64,000 nucleotides of DNA from Pseudomonas graminis (GTDB taxonomy: Bacteria > Pseudomonadota > Gammaproteobacteria > Pseudomonadales > Pseudomonadaceae). Shown here in pieces: positions 28,999 through 37,602 of the stretch. Numbering within the stretch: position 1 is the stretch's first letter; each line of letters starts with the position of its first letter. The notes beneath the pieces are model-generated. The model saw only the letters and a list, made by a program, of their open reading frames with translations. It was not told where the DNA came from and ran no database searches. Made by a program: the position numbers and the translations under genes. The stretch is taken from NCBI RefSeq assembly GCF_900111735.1, contig NZ_FOHW01000015.1:1-64000 (forward strand), read 5' to 3'.

Positions 28999-30357
28999 TC
29001 AGACGGCAAAGAGCAGGAATTCCCGCTCCCACGAACTGATCACACGCTTGAAGTTTTCGTGCTCGGCGCGCTTGACCGCGACGTAGCCGGTGATGAATTT
29101 CTTGCCGAGGTACTTTTCGACCGTCTTGCTGTTTTCCATGCGCTCCAGCGCGTCTTCGATGGTCAACGGCAAGCGCAGGTTACGACGCTCGTAACCACGT
29201 CCGACCACAGGGGCGCTGGGGTTCAGGCCCTCGACCATGCCGATGAAACCGCACAACAGGCTGGCGGCGATGGCCAGATATGGATTGGCATCGGCACCGG
29301 GTAGACGGTTTTCCACACGGCGGTTCTGTGGGCCGGCGTCGGGAACGCGCAGGCCAACGGTGCGGTTTTCTTCGCCCCACTCAACGTTCACCGGCGCGGA
29401 GGTGTCCGGCAGGAAGCGGCGGAACGAGTTGACGTTGGGCGCGAACAGCGGCAACAGCTCGGGGATCAGCTTTTGCAGACCGCCGATGTGTTGCAGAAAC
29501 AGCTGACTCATCGTGCCATCTTCATTGGAGAAGATGTTCTTGCCCGTCTCGATGTCGATGATGCTCTGGTGCAGGTGCATGGCGCTGCCGGGCTCGCCGG
29601 TCATGGGCTTGGCCATGAAAGTCGCGGCCACATCGTGCTTGAGGGCGGCTTCGCGCATGGTGCGCTTGAACACCAGAATCTGGTCCGCCAGAGACAGCGC
29701 GTCGCCGTGACGGAAGTTGATCTCCATCTGCGCGGTGCCGTCTTCGTGAATCAGCGTGTCCAGGTCGAGGTTTTGCAGTTCGCACCAGTCGTAGACGTCT
29801 TCGAAGAGCGGGTCGAATTCGTTGGCGGCTTCGATGGAGAACGACTGACGACCGGTTTCCGGACGACCCGAGCGACCCACCGGTGGCTGCAGCGGGTAGT
29901 CGGGGTCGTCGCTGCGCTTGGTCAGATAGAACTCCATCTCCGGCGCCACGATCGGCTGCCAGCCTTGATCGGCGTAGAGCTTGAGTACTTTCTTGAGGAC
30001 GTTGCGCGGGGACAGCTCGATGGGGTTGCCTTGCTTGTCGTAGGTGTCGTGGATCACCTGCGCAGTCGGCTCGATGGCCCAAGGGACCAGAAACACCGCG
30101 CTCTGGTCAGGACGGCAGAACATGTCGATGTCTGCAGGGTCCAGCAATTCGTAGTAGATGTCGTCTTCGACGTAATCGCCCGTCACGGTCTGGAGCAGTA
30201 CGCTTTCCGGCAAGCGCATGCCCTTTTCAGCAATGAACTTGTTGGTCGGTGAAATCTTGCCCCGTGTGATACCGGTGAGGTCGGCGATCATGCATTCGAC
30301 TTCGGTAATCCTGTGTTCTTTCAACCAATCGGTGAGCTGGTCGAGGTTGGTACTCAT
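28999..30357 (-). CDS. spuB: Gamma-glutamylpolyamine synthetase SpuB (glutamine synthetase family)
   Basis: The 452-residue GS-type ligase is predicted to couple glutamate to putrescine with ATP, the entry step of the gamma-glutamyl (Puu) route. GS landmarks: EMEFYL, QMEINFRHGDAL, KPMTGEPGSAMHLHQSI (ATP/Glu region), ENRTVGLRVP and ENRLPGADANPYLA. It lacks the adenylylation-site context of GlnA. It lies directly after the broken spuA and before spuC. The downstream hydrolase step (SpuA/PuuD) is therefore not encoded in cis. Confidence 0.92.
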   Translation of the reverse strand: MSTNLDQLTDWLKEHRITEVECMIADLTGITRGKISPTNKFIAEKGMRLPESVLLQTVTGDYVEDDIYYELLDPADIDMFCRPDQSAVFLVPWAIEPTAQVIHDTYDKQGNPIELSPRNVLKKVLKLYADQGWQPIVAPEMEFYLTKRSDDPDYPLQPPVGRSGRPETGRQSFSIEAANEFDPLFEDVYDWCELQNLDLDTLIHEDGTAQMEINFRHGDALSLADQILVFKRTMREAALKHDVAATFMAKPMTGEPGSAMHLHQSIIDIETGKNIFSNEDGTMSQLFLQHIGGLQKLIPELLPLFAPNVNSFRRFLPDTSAPVNVEWGEENRTVGLRVPDAGPQNRRVENRLPGADANPYLAIAASLLCGFIGMVEGLNPSAPVVGRGYERRNLRLPLTIEDALERMENSKTVEKYLGKKFITGYVAVKRAEHENFKRVISSWEREFLLFAV

Positions 30358-30375
30358 AAATACCTCAGGGTTTTA

Positions 30376-30771
30376 ATTCCTGGTCGCCGTCATGGCGGTC
30401 AGGCGTTCTTTGAAGCGCTGGCGGTGCTGCTGGTTTTCAGCAGGCATCGTCTAAGTTACCGGCCCCTTCCCGGCTGAAGCCGGTCCTGCAATCGCCCACT
30501 GCCTGGAAGACTCAAAGATAGTCGTGCCTGTGCAAAACGCGCGGCCGCGGATGCCGCAGAGAGCTCTGGCCGGGTTAGTCAGCCGAAGCAAAAGGCGCGC
30601 CCGGTGGAATGGGTGCGTGGATAAAGAGTAAGGTGTCGAGGTGCCACGCAGAGGCATTCGCAATGCCCGGCGAGCCTGCCGGACCGCTACACTGAAAGCG
30701 TGTGATGTGAAAAACAGGCGCCCGAATGGCTGAGTGCAGGCGGTAAGGCCGATCAGCGGAAGGCGAAGCAT
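30376..30771 (-). pseudogene. spuA: spuA (gamma-glutamyl-GABA hydrolase) remnant, interior deleted
   Basis: At 30771 the minus strand opens with MLRLPLIGLTACTQ, the usual N-terminus of SpuA/PuuD-type glutamine amidotransferases, but homology stops within about 17 codons. A second piece at about 30447-30376, reading MPAENQQHRQRFKERLTAM then stop, looks like the tail of the same family (PEW..ENPQHxxxF). Between them there is no GICRG nucleophile elbow and no HPEW catalytic His, and a REP unit lies at 30464-30490. A full gene is about 250 codons; here only about 130 codons of space remain. Its place at the head of spuBCDEFGH is exactly where spuA sits in P. aeruginosa. The 5' piece is a fairly firm match; the 3' piece is weaker. 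Confidence 0.65.
30464..30490. repeat. REP element inside the spuA remnant
   Basis: CCCTTCCCGGCTGAAGCCGGTCCTGC, an inverted 'GGCTTCAGCC' unit, sits between the two recognisable ends of spuA. Confidence 0.85.
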
Positions 30772-31048
30772 GGGACCCCCGGTATTATTGCTGTTATGGG
30801 TTGCAATCGAGCTTAGCGTTGTTCATTTTTTTCCACAACACACCCGTAAAAAATAAAAAACGCCCTGCTCAAGCCCGCAGTTTCCATGACGCTCAGCGCA
30901 CAAAACCTGCCCTAAAGTGCGGCGAAAGTGGCGTCCCGGCGCCCTTTTAGGGCAAATCAGGGGTCCCTTGACTTCGTCTGGCCTTTCGGATTGACTGAAA
31001 CCCGTAATGCTCGATGATTGATATTTTCAACAACAAAGGTGTTGCATC
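30772..31048. promoter_or_regulatory. Divergent promoter region of the spu operon and spuI
   Basis: The region between the spuA 5' end (minus) and spuI (plus) is AT-rich around 30780-30870, including AAAAAATAAAAAACG, and must hold the start sites for both directions. A short inverted repeat, GCGCCC-TTTTA-GGGC, lies at about 30938-30953. No sigma-54 -24/-12 element could be supported here. No protein or RNA gene is seen. Confidence 0.5.
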
Positions 31049-32425
31049 ATGTCGGTACCCCCGCGTGCCGTTCAGCTCAACGAAGCGAACGCGTTCCTTA
31101 AGGAACATCCTGAGGTTCTATACGTTGACCTTCTGATTGCAGATATGAATGGAGTGGTGCGCGGCAAGCGCATCGAACGCACCAGCCTTCATAAGGTTTA
31201 CGAGAAAGGCATCAACCTCCCAGCTTCCCTATTCGCACTGGATATCAACGGCTCGACGGTGGAAAGCACCGGTCTGGGTCTGGACATCGGTGACGCTGAC
31301 CGAATCTGCTATCCAATCCCCGACACTCTCTGCAATGAGCCCTGGCAGAAGCGTCCTACCGCACAACTCCTGATGACCATGCACGAACTGGAAGGCACGC
31401 CCTTCTTCGCGGATCCGCGCGAAGTGCTGCGCCAGGTTGTCAGCAAGTTCGACGAGATGGGCCTGACCATCTGCGCTGCATTCGAGCTTGAGTTCTACCT
31501 GATCGATCAGGAAAACGTGAACGGCCGTCCGCAACCGCCGCGCTCGCCGATCTCCGGCAAACGTCCACACTCGACGCAGGTTTACCTGATCGATGACCTG
31601 GACGAGTACGTCGACTGCCTCCAGGACATTCTGGAAGGTGCAAAAGAGCAAGGCATTCCAGCCGACGCAATCGTCAAGGAAAGTGCTCCGGCGCAGTTCG
31701 AAGTGAACCTGCACCACACCGCCGACGCGCTGAAAGCCTGTGATTACGCAGTACTGCTCAAGCGCCTGATCAAGAACATCGCCTACGACCATGAGATGGA
31801 CACCACCTTCATGGCCAAGCCTTATCCAGGCCAGGCGGGTAACGGTCTGCACGTGCACATCTCGATCCTTGATCGTGATGGCAAAAACATCTTCACCAGC
31901 GAGGATCCCGAGCAGAACGCCGCATTGCGTCATGCGATCGGCGGTGTGCTCGAGACCCTACCCGCGCAGATGGCGTTCCTGTGCCCGAACGTCAATTCAT
32001 ACCGCAGGTTTGGTGCCCAGTTCTACGTTCCGAACTCGCCGTGCTGGGGTCTGGATAACCGGACCGTGGCCGTGCGCGTACCTACCGGAACGGCCGACTC
32101 GGTACGCATCGAACACCGGGTTGCCGGTGCGGATGCCAACCCGTATCTGCTGATGGCTTCGGTGCTGGCAGGCATTCACCATGGCCTGACCAACCAGATC
32201 GAGCCCGGTCCGCCCGTAGAAGGCAACTCCTACGAGCAGAACGAGCAGAGCTTGCCGAACAACCTGCGTGATGCACTGCGCGAGCTGGACGACAGCGAAG
32301 TCATGGCCAAGTACATCGATCCGAAGTACATCGATATCTTCGTTGCGTGCAAGGAAAGTGAGCTGGAGGAGTTCGAGCACTCCATCTCCGACCTTGAATA
32401 CAACTGGTACCTGCACACGGTTTGA
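31049..32425 (+). CDS. spuI: Gamma-glutamylpolyamine synthetase SpuI/PauA-type (glutamine synthetase family)
   Basis: The 458-residue GS-family ligase is a paralogue of SpuB. Motifs: LLIADMNGVVRGKRIERT at the N-terminus, AAFELEFYLID, FEVNLHH, FMAKPYPGQAGNGLHVHIS, DNRTVAVRVP and EHRVAGADANPYL. Pseudomonads carry several such enzymes with overlapping preference for diamines and polyamines; this one matches the gene divergent from spuA in P. aeruginosa (PA0296). It is transcribed from its own promoter and followed by a terminator. The exact amine cannot be assigned. Confidence 0.88.
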   Translation: MSVPPRAVQLNEANAFLKEHPEVLYVDLLIADMNGVVRGKRIERTSLHKVYEKGINLPASLFALDINGSTVESTGLGLDIGDADRICYPIPDTLCNEPWQKRPTAQLLMTMHELEGTPFFADPREVLRQVVSKFDEMGLTICAAFELEFYLIDQENVNGRPQPPRSPISGKRPHSTQVYLIDDLDEYVDCLQDILEGAKEQGIPADAIVKESAPAQFEVNLHHTADALKACDYAVLLKRLIKNIAYDHEMDTTFMAKPYPGQAGNGLHVHISILDRDGKNIFTSEDPEQNAALRHAIGGVLETLPAQMAFLCPNVNSYRRFGAQFYVPNSPCWGLDNRTVAVRVPTGTADSVRIEHRVAGADANPYLLMASVLAGIHHGLTNQIEPGPPVEGNSYEQNEQSLPNNLRDALRELDDSEVMAKYIDPKYIDIFVACKESELEEFEHSISDLEYNWYLHTV

Positions 32426-32440
32426 TGGCTGCACGGTCAA

Positions 32441-32478
32441 GAAAACGCCACCTTTTCGAGAGAATCGGTGGCGTTTTT
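32441..32478 (+). terminator. Rho-independent terminator of spuI
   Basis: AAAACGCCACC ... GGTGGCGTTTTT forms a 9-bp stem ending in TTTTT, 16 bp after the spuI stop codon. Confidence 0.9.
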
Positions 32479-32500
32479 CATTCATGAGCTGCGCGGACAC

Positions 32501-32530
32501 CCTGTGGGACCGGCTTCAGCCGGGAAGGCA
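32501..32530. repeat. Single REP element upstream of the TetR gene
   Basis: TGTGGGACCGGCTTCAGCCGGGAA lies between the spuI terminator and the TetR start. Confidence 0.85.
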
Positions 32531-32582
32531 ATCTCCCGGCTGCCACTGTAGAATGCCGTCGGCCCCGACCGAGAGAGCACTG

Positions 32583-33221
32583 ATGACCCGCCTTGCCCCA
32601 CCCCGCAAACCTCGCGCACGCAGTCAGGCGCGGATCGACTCGATCCTTGATGCCGCACGTGCGCTGCTGGCCTCGCACGGCGTGGGGAGCCTTTCCATCT
32701 ACAGCGTCGCCGAACGGGCCGAGATCCCGCCCTCTTCCGTGTATCACTTCTTCGCCAGCGTGCCGGCGCTGCTCGAAGCGCTCACGGCCGATGTCCACGA
32801 AGCGTTTCGCGAAAGCCTGCAGCAGCCCATCGATCATGATCAGTTAAACCAGTGGCGCGACCTGTCCCACGTGGTGGAATCGCGCATGCTCGCGATCTAC
32901 AGCGATGACGCTGCCGCGCGACAGTTGATCCTCGCCCAGCACGGTTTGACCGAAGTCACTCAGGCGGATCGTCAGCACGACATTGAACTGGGCAACCTCA
33001 TGCATGAGCTGTTCGCCCGGCATTTCCAACTGCCGACGCTGCCTGATGATGTCGAGGTGTTTGCCCTGGCGCTGGAACTTGCGGATCGGGTGTACGCGCG
33101 CTCGGTGCAATTGCACAACGCGATCACCCCGCGCATGGCCGAGGAAGGATTGCGGGTGTTTGATGCGTATCTGGGGTTGTACCTGCCGCCGTATTTGCCA
33201 AAGCGCTCACAAAACCTGTAG
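32583..33221 (+). CDS. TetR/AcrR family transcriptional regulator
   Basis: The 212-residue protein has an N-terminal TetR HTH (about residues 15-60: IDSILDAARALLASHG, then SIYSVAERAEIPPSSVYHFFAS) and a helical ligand domain. The position after spuI matches the PA0294 area of P. aeruginosa, where the TetR regulator AguR controls agmatine use, but no aguBA genes are present here, so I do not transfer that name. It may regulate a polyamine-related gene (inference). No clear palindromic operator was found next to it. Confidence 0.85.
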   Translation: MTRLAPPRKPRARSQARIDSILDAARALLASHGVGSLSIYSVAERAEIPPSSVYHFFASVPALLEALTADVHEAFRESLQQPIDHDQLNQWRDLSHVVESRMLAIYSDDAAARQLILAQHGLTEVTQADRQHDIELGNLMHELFARHFQLPTLPDDVEVFALALELADRVYARSVQLHNAITPRMAEEGLRVFDAYLGLYLPPYLPKRSQNL

Positions 33222-33285
33222 GCCCCGGCAAATCTGAATCTGGTTAGACCACACAGAGGCTGTGGACTCACCGATCCGCTAGGCG

Positions 33286-33456
33286 CCAACGATTGCGTGC
33301 GTGGCCAAGATCAACTGTAGGAGTGAGCTTGCTCGCGATTGCGGTGTATCAGTCAACAATCTCCATTTCAGACCCACCGCGTTCGCCAGCAAGCCGACTC
33401 CTACGGATTTTGTGTGCCCCAACGATTGCGTGCGTGGCCAAGATCCACTGTAGGAG
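33286..33456 (+). repeat. 38-bp direct repeat, each copy leading into a REP element
   Basis: The segment starting CCAACGATTGCGTGCG occurs at 33286-33323 and again at 33419-33456 with one mismatch (A to C). Each copy runs into a REP unit: the first into the TGAGCTTGCTCGCG type, the second into the CGCGCTTGCCCGCG type. This implies a local duplication or insertion of a REP-containing module. Confidence 0.85.
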
Positions 33457-33540
33457 CGCGCTTGCCCGCGAATGCGGTGGGTCAGCTAAATATCCAGTCA
33501 CTGACACCCCACATTCGCGGGCAAGCGCGCTCCTACACGT
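33313..33540. repeat. BIME-like cluster of four REP elements
   Basis: Units lie at about 33317-33340 (direct, TGAGCTTGCTCGCG type), 33381-33406 (inverted, degenerate), 33449-33473 (direct, CGCGCTTGCCCGCG type) and 33511-33537 (inverted). They fill most of the 347-bp gap between the convergent tetR and ssuF genes. Nothing else is seen there. Confidence 0.88.
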
Positions 33541-33568
33541 ACCGACGTCGCTTGCGATCCAGCATCGA

Positions 33569-33784
33569 TCACAACTTGGCGATCGACACCTCGGTGGATT
33601 TCACGAACGCGATCACTTCGCTGCCGACCACCAGCTCCAGCTCTTTCACCGAGCGGGTGGTGATGACAGAGGTAACGACACCCGACGCGGTCTGCACGTC
33701 GATCTCGGACAGCACGTCGCCGGTGACGATTTCCTTGATGGTGCCTTTGAACTGGTTACGCACGTTGATGGCTTTGATAGTCAT
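33569..33784 (-). CDS. ssuF: Molybdopterin-binding (Mop/TOBE) protein SsuF
   Basis: The 71-residue single Mop domain (KAINVRNQFKGTIKEIVTGDVLSEIDV ... VGSEVIAFVKSTEVSI) is the size and shape of molbindins. In pseudomonads this gene is the last of the ssu sulfonate operon, where it was named ssuF and reported to be needed for sulfonate use in P. putida. It lies 51 bp after ssuB. It probably binds molybdate or a related oxyanion; the link to sulfonate metabolism is not understood. Confidence 0.88.
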   Translation of the reverse strand: MTIKAINVRNQFKGTIKEIVTGDVLSEIDVQTASGVVTSVITTRSVKELELVVGSEVIAFVKSTEVSIAKL

Positions 33785-33835
33785 GGTAAGGCTTCCTTTG
33801 TGAGATCAGTTCCGAGGGCAAGATTGCCTCTGGAG

Positions 33836-34645
33836 TTAGTTGGCCCAACGCAGTTGCGTGGGCAGCGGTGAAGTCGGTTCGGGGTCGGGCGGGTTGCCTG
33901 GCAGCGACAACACGCGGTTGAGCACTTCGGTTTCCAACGCGGCCAGTTGGTAGGAGCCGCGCGCCCTCGGACGGGCCAGATCAACCTGCAAATCAAGACC
34001 GATGCGGCCCTCTTCGATCAGCAAGACCCGGTCGGCAATGGCGACGGCTTCGCTGACGTCGTGGGTGACCAGCAAGACGGTGAAGCCGTGCTTCTTCCAC
34101 AGGTTTTCGATCAACTGCTGCATCTCGATTCGGGTCAGGGCATCCAGCGCGCCAAGGGGCTCGTCGAGCAGCAACAGGCGGGGCTGGTGAATCAGCGCAC
34201 GGGCCAGCGCCACCCGTTGTTTTTGCCCCCCAGATAACGCCGCCGGCCATTCGTTGGCGCGCTCGGCCAGACCCACTGCCTCCAGCGCTTCCAGCGCTTT
34301 GCCACGCCAGTCGCCGCTGAGGCCAAGGCCGACGTTGTCGATGATCTTTTTCCACGGCAGCAAACGCGCTTCCTGGAACATCAGTCGGGTGTCTTCCCGT
34401 GCATCCGCCAGCGAGCCGTTACCGGCCAGCAGTTGGCCGCTCGACGGTTGATCAAGGCCCGCCAGCAGGCGCAGTAACGTGCTCTTGCCGCAGCCGCTTC
34501 GGCCCACGACCGCCACGAACTGGCCGGCCGGGATGTGCAGATCGATATCTTTCAAGACCTCCCGCGAGCCGAAGGTCTTCTTCAGCTTGCGGACCTGCAA
34601 GGGAATTCCGCGCAACAGGTTCGCCGGTTGTTGGAGATTGCTCAT
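33836..34645 (-). CDS. ssuB: Aliphatic sulfonate ABC transporter ATP-binding protein SsuB
   Basis: The 269-residue ATPase has Walker [12 protein letters not shown], signature [14 protein letters not shown], Walker [13 protein letters not shown] and the switch His in VTHDVSEAV. It belongs to the SsuB/TauB group. It overlaps ssuC by 4 nt (34642-34645). A roughly 40-residue tail rich in Pro and Arg follows the nucleotide-binding domain, as in other Pseudomonas SsuB proteins. Confidence 0.92.
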   Translation of the reverse strand: MSNLQQPANLLRGIPLQVRKLKKTFGSREVLKDIDLHIPAGQFVAVVGRSGCGKSTLLRLLAGLDQPSSGQLLAGNGSLADAREDTRLMFQEARLLPWKKIIDNVGLGLSGDWRGKALEALEAVGLAERANEWPAALSGGQKQRVALARALIHQPRLLLLDEPLGALDALTRIEMQQLIENLWKKHGFTVLLVTHDVSEAVAIADRVLLIEEGRIGLDLQVDLARPRARGSYQLAALETEVLNRVLSLPGNPPDPEPTSPLPTQLRWAN

Positions 34646-35430
34646 TGCGCGCCACCTTTAGCTACTTGATACGCCGGGTGCCAACGCAGGCAGACCCGTT
34701 CCAGACCACGCGCCGCGAGGTCTGCCAGTTTGCCGAGTACGGCGTAGAGGACGATCGCCAGTACCACCACGTCGGTCTGCAGAAACTCCCGAGCATTCAT
34801 CGCCAGATACCCGATGCCGGAGCTGGCCGAGATGGTTTCCGCGACGATCAGGGTCAGCCACATAAAGCCCAGCGCGAACCGCACGCCGACCAGAATCGAA
34901 GGCATCGCGCCCGGCAGAATCACGTGGCGGAACAGTCCGAAGCCGCTCAAACCGTAGCTGCGGGACATCTCCACCAGCGCCGGGTCGATATTGCGAATAC
35001 CGTGGTACGTGTTCAGGTAAATCGGGAACAGCGTGCCCAGCGCCACCAGAAATATCTTCGCGGTCTCGTCGATGCCGAACCACAGGATGACCAGCGGAAT
35101 CAGCGCCAGGTGGGGCACGTTGCGGATCATCTGCACCGAGCTGTCGAGCAGCCTTTCGCCCCATTTCGACAGCCCGGTAATGAAGCCGAGCGCCAGACCG
35201 ATCGCGCCGCCGATGGCAAACCCAATCCCTGCACGCCAGCCACTGATCGCCAGATGGGTCCAGATTTCGCCGCTGCGCACCAGCGTGACGCCGGCCTCAA
35301 TCACTGCGCTCGGGGCTGGCAGAATGCGGGTAGACAGCCAGCCCGCGCTGACCGCCAGCTGCCAGATCGCCAGCAACAGGACCGGTAGCAACCAAGGCGC
35401 CAGTCTGTGGGTGACTCTTTCAACGCTCAT
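34642..35430 (-). CDS. ssuC: Aliphatic sulfonate ABC transporter permease SsuC
   Basis: The 262-residue permease has about six membrane spans and the coupling loop [30 protein letters not shown], typical of the SsuC/TauC family. ATG at 35430 has GGAAGGAG at an ideal distance; the longer frame begins at a TTG and is rejected. It follows ssuA by only 27 bp, leaving no room for ssuD, which normally sits between them. Confidence 0.92.
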   Translation of the reverse strand: MSVERVTHRLAPWLLPVLLLAIWQLAVSAGWLSTRILPAPSAVIEAGVTLVRSGEIWTHLAISGWRAGIGFAIGGAIGLALGFITGLSKWGERLLDSSVQMIRNVPHLALIPLVILWFGIDETAKIFLVALGTLFPIYLNTYHGIRNIDPALVEMSRSYGLSGFGLFRHVILPGAMPSILVGVRFALGFMWLTLIVAETISASSGIGYLAMNAREFLQTDVVVLAIVLYAVLGKLADLAARGLERVCLRWHPAYQVAKGGAQ

Positions 35431-35457
35431 GGAGTTGTCTCCTTCCAATTGCCGGGC

Positions 35458-36423
35458 TTACTGCGCTTTCGCGACAGCAGCGGGTGGCGTCCAGATCACA
35501 TCAGCAATGCGCAAAGGTTTAGGGATCAGCTTGAGCTGGTAGAAGGTGTCGGCGATTTTCTGTTGCGCCGCGACCGTCTCGGGTGTGATGAACACGGCAC
35601 CGTAACCCTGACGCTTCACCGCCGTGCGCGTGATGTCTTCCGGCAGGCCGAGCAGCGGCGCGACCTGCTTGGTGACCTCTTCCGGGTTGGCCTTGGACCA
35701 TTCGCCAACGGCGCGCACTTCCCCAACCAGGGTCTGGATCACCTTGGGATGCTGCTGCGCATAGGGTTTGGTCGCCAGGTAGAACTGGTTGTTGTCGACA
35801 ATGCCTTTGCCGTCGCGCAGGGTCTTGGCCTGAAGTTGCTGCTCGGCGGCGGCCTGGTAAGGATCCCAGATCACCCAGGCATCGACGCTACCGCGTTCGA
35901 AGGCTGCACGGGCATCGGCGGGCGGCAGGAAAACGGTCTGGATATCGGTGTACTTCAAGCCGGCTTCTTCCAAGGCGCGCACCAACAGGTAGTGCACGTT
36001 GGAGCCTTTGTTGAGGACGACTTTCTTGCCTTTGAGGTCTTTGACCGAAGTGATCGGCGAATCCTTGGGCACCAGGATCGCTTCGCTGGTGGGCGCTGGC
36101 GGTTCGGCGGCGACATACAGCAGATCAGCGCCGGCAGCCTGGGCAAACACGGGCGGGGTTTCGCCAGTTACGCCGAAGTCGATCGAGCCCACGTTCAGGC
36201 CTTCAAGCAGCTGCGGCCCACCGGGAAACTCGGTCCACTGGACCTGCACGCCTTGATCGGCGAGTTTTTTCTCGAGCGAACCTTTGGCCTTGAGTAGCAC
36301 CAGCGTGCCGTATTTCTGATAACCGATGCGCAAGGTGTCGGCCTGCGCCTGAGCAAGGACGCCGAAGGAAACCGCCGCAGCAAACAGAGCGACCAGGCCT
36401 CGACGCAAAATAACGGTGCCCAT
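35458..36423 (-). CDS. ssuA: Sulfonate-binding protein SsuA
   Basis: Periplasmic solute-binding protein of 321 residues with a signal peptide (1-28, QAQA then DTLRIGYQK). Family motifs: RIGYQKYGTLVLLKAKG, WTEFPGGPQLLEGLNVGSIDFGVTGETPP and VDAWVIWDPY. It delivers alkanesulfonates to SsuBC. ATG at 36423 has AAAGGAG upstream. The gene opens the operon, which has no ssuE before it. Confidence 0.92.
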   Translation of the reverse strand: MGTVILRRGLVALFAAAVSFGVLAQAQADTLRIGYQKYGTLVLLKAKGSLEKKLADQGVQVQWTEFPGGPQLLEGLNVGSIDFGVTGETPPVFAQAAGADLLYVAAEPPAPTSEAILVPKDSPITSVKDLKGKKVVLNKGSNVHYLLVRALEEAGLKYTDIQTVFLPPADARAAFERGSVDAWVIWDPYQAAAEQQLQAKTLRDGKGIVDNNQFYLATKPYAQQHPKVIQTLVGEVRAVGEWSKANPEEVTKQVAPLLGLPEDITRTAVKRQGYGAVFITPETVAAQQKIADTFYQLKLIPKPLRIADVIWTPPAAVAKAQ

Positions 36424-36539
36424 GGCACGCTCCTTTGGTGTGTAGCTAAGAGGTGGCACCTGCTCGTCCGATGGCGGACCAGTAAGGCAGAAAGGGATTC
36501 ATGGCCGGCGATCTCGCCAGGACGGAAAGACCATAACAG

Positions 36540-36600
36540 GGGATTGTTATTCTCTAAAATCATATTTATTCATTTGGTTAGCACCAAATAGAATATAAGA
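36540..36600 (-). promoter_or_regulatory. AT-rich promoter region of the ssu operon
   Basis: This stretch of about 60 bp, 120-180 bp upstream of ssuA, is strikingly AT-rich (TAAAATCATATTTATTC, AATAGAATATAAG) in a GC-rich genome and contains the inverted repeat TTTGGTTAGCACCAAA (36575-36590). It is the likely promoter and regulator-binding area, probably for a LysR-type sulfur regulator such as CysB (inference from known control of ssu genes). Confidence 0.55.
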
Positions 36601-36623
36601 GCTGCCGTGGCCCGACGCCCTAC

Positions 36624-36716
36624 CCTGTAGGAGCGCGCTTGCCCGCGAATGCATCATTTCAGACGATGCTCATGTCACAGGAAGACCGCAATCGCGGGCA
36701 AGCGCGCTCCTACAGG
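36624..36716. repeat. Inverted REP pair upstream of the ssu operon
   Basis: GTAGGAGCGCGCTTGCCCGCGAATGC and GCAATCGCGGGCAAGCGCGCTCCTAC face each other about 40 bp apart, between the ssu promoter region and the lsfA terminator. This is where ssuE would be expected. Confidence 0.9.
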
Positions 36717-36772
36717 TGAGAGCATCACGCGGCTTCTTTAATTGAACGCAGTTGATCGAACACAGGACTCAT

Positions 36773-36798
36773 GAAAAAGGGCCGACAAGTCGGCCCTC
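36773..36798 (-). terminator. Rho-independent terminator of lsfA
   Basis: Stem GGGCCGAC-AA-GTCGGCCC with AAAAA on its plus-strand left side, that is a T run on the minus strand, 24 bp past the lsfA stop. Confidence 0.9.
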
Positions 36799-36821
36799 AT
36801 GTCGTGGTTGAAACGTGTGTG

Positions 36822-37460
36822 TCAGCGGTTCGGCTGTGGCGTCAGACGCAGGTAAGGCGTAACGGCTTTATAGCCTTTGGGGAAGCGCTCTTTGATCTCT
36901 GCTTCGTCCTTGATCGACGGCACGATCACAACGTCTTCGCCATCCTTCCAGTTAGCCGGCGTCGCGACTTTGTAGTTGTCGGTCAGCTGCAGCGAGTCGA
37001 TTACCCGCAGGATCTCGTGGAAGTTGCGGCCGGTGCTGGCCGGGTAGGTGATGGTCAGGCGGATCTTCTTGTTCGGGTCGATCACGAACAGCGAACGCAC
37101 CGTCAGGGTTTCGCTGGCATTGGGGTGAATCAGGTCGTAAAGCTCGGAGACCTTGCGATCCTCGTCCGCCAGGATCGGAAAGTTCACGAGGGTGTTCTGC
37201 GTGGTGTTGATGTCGCCGATCCACTGCGTGTGGGATTCGGCCGAGTCAACGGACAAGGCAATCGCCTTGACGTTGCGCTTGTCGAATTCGTCTTTCAGTT
37301 TTGCGGTGAAGCCCAGCTCGGTGGTGCAGACGGGGGTGAAGTCAGCGGGGTGCGAAAACAATACCGCCCATTTGCCGTCCAGCCACTCGTGAAACCTGAT
37401 CGGTCCTTCGCTGGAGTTCTGTTCGAAGTCGGGTGCGATGTCGCCGAGTTTAAGGCCCAT
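36822..37460 (-). CDS. lsfA: 1-Cys peroxiredoxin LsfA
   Basis: The 212-residue Prx6-type peroxidase has the active site SHPADFTPVCTTELG with the peroxidatic Cys45; the long C-terminal domain of this class carries no resolving Cys. It reduces hydrogen peroxide and organic peroxides in the cytoplasm. LsfA was found in P. putida as a sulfate-starvation protein needed for sulfonate use and is typically beside the ssu genes, which fits the location here. AAGGAGCACG precedes the ATG. Confidence 0.93.
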   Translation of the reverse strand: MGLKLGDIAPDFEQNSSEGPIRFHEWLDGKWAVLFSHPADFTPVCTTELGFTAKLKDEFDKRNVKAIALSVDSAESHTQWIGDINTTQNTLVNFPILADEDRKVSELYDLIHPNASETLTVRSLFVIDPNKKIRLTITYPASTGRNFHEILRVIDSLQLTDNYKVATPANWKDGEDVVIVPSIKDEAEIKERFPKGYKAVTPYLRLTPQPNR

Positions 37461-37558
37461 TTAGTCGTGCTCCTTGGATGATGAGTTATCAATCACTGTG
37501 CATCCCGACATCTGAAAACAAAAGGAACGATTCGTGCTGAATGGCAGGGTTTCAGGCA

Positions 37559-37584
37559 TAAAAAAGCCCCGCCGAAGCGGGGCT
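37559..37584 (-). terminator. Rho-independent terminator of the OprD-family porin gene
   Basis: Stem AGCCCCGC-CGAA-GCGGGGCT with a tetraloop; AAAAAA on the plus strand gives a U run on the minus-strand transcript. It lies 19 bp beyond the porin stop. Confidence 0.93.
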
Positions 37585-37602
37585 CTGTTCAACACATCAC
37601 GC

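Noticed and set aside
30938..30962. Sigma-54 promoter upstream of spuI
   Set aside because: A GTGGCGTCCCGGCGCCC stretch nearby has a GG but lacks the TTGC -12 box at the right distance.
33286..33540. Possible CRISPR-like array
   Set aside because: Repeats are REP palindromes of mixed orientation plus one 38-bp duplication. There are no regularly spaced identical repeats and no cas genes.
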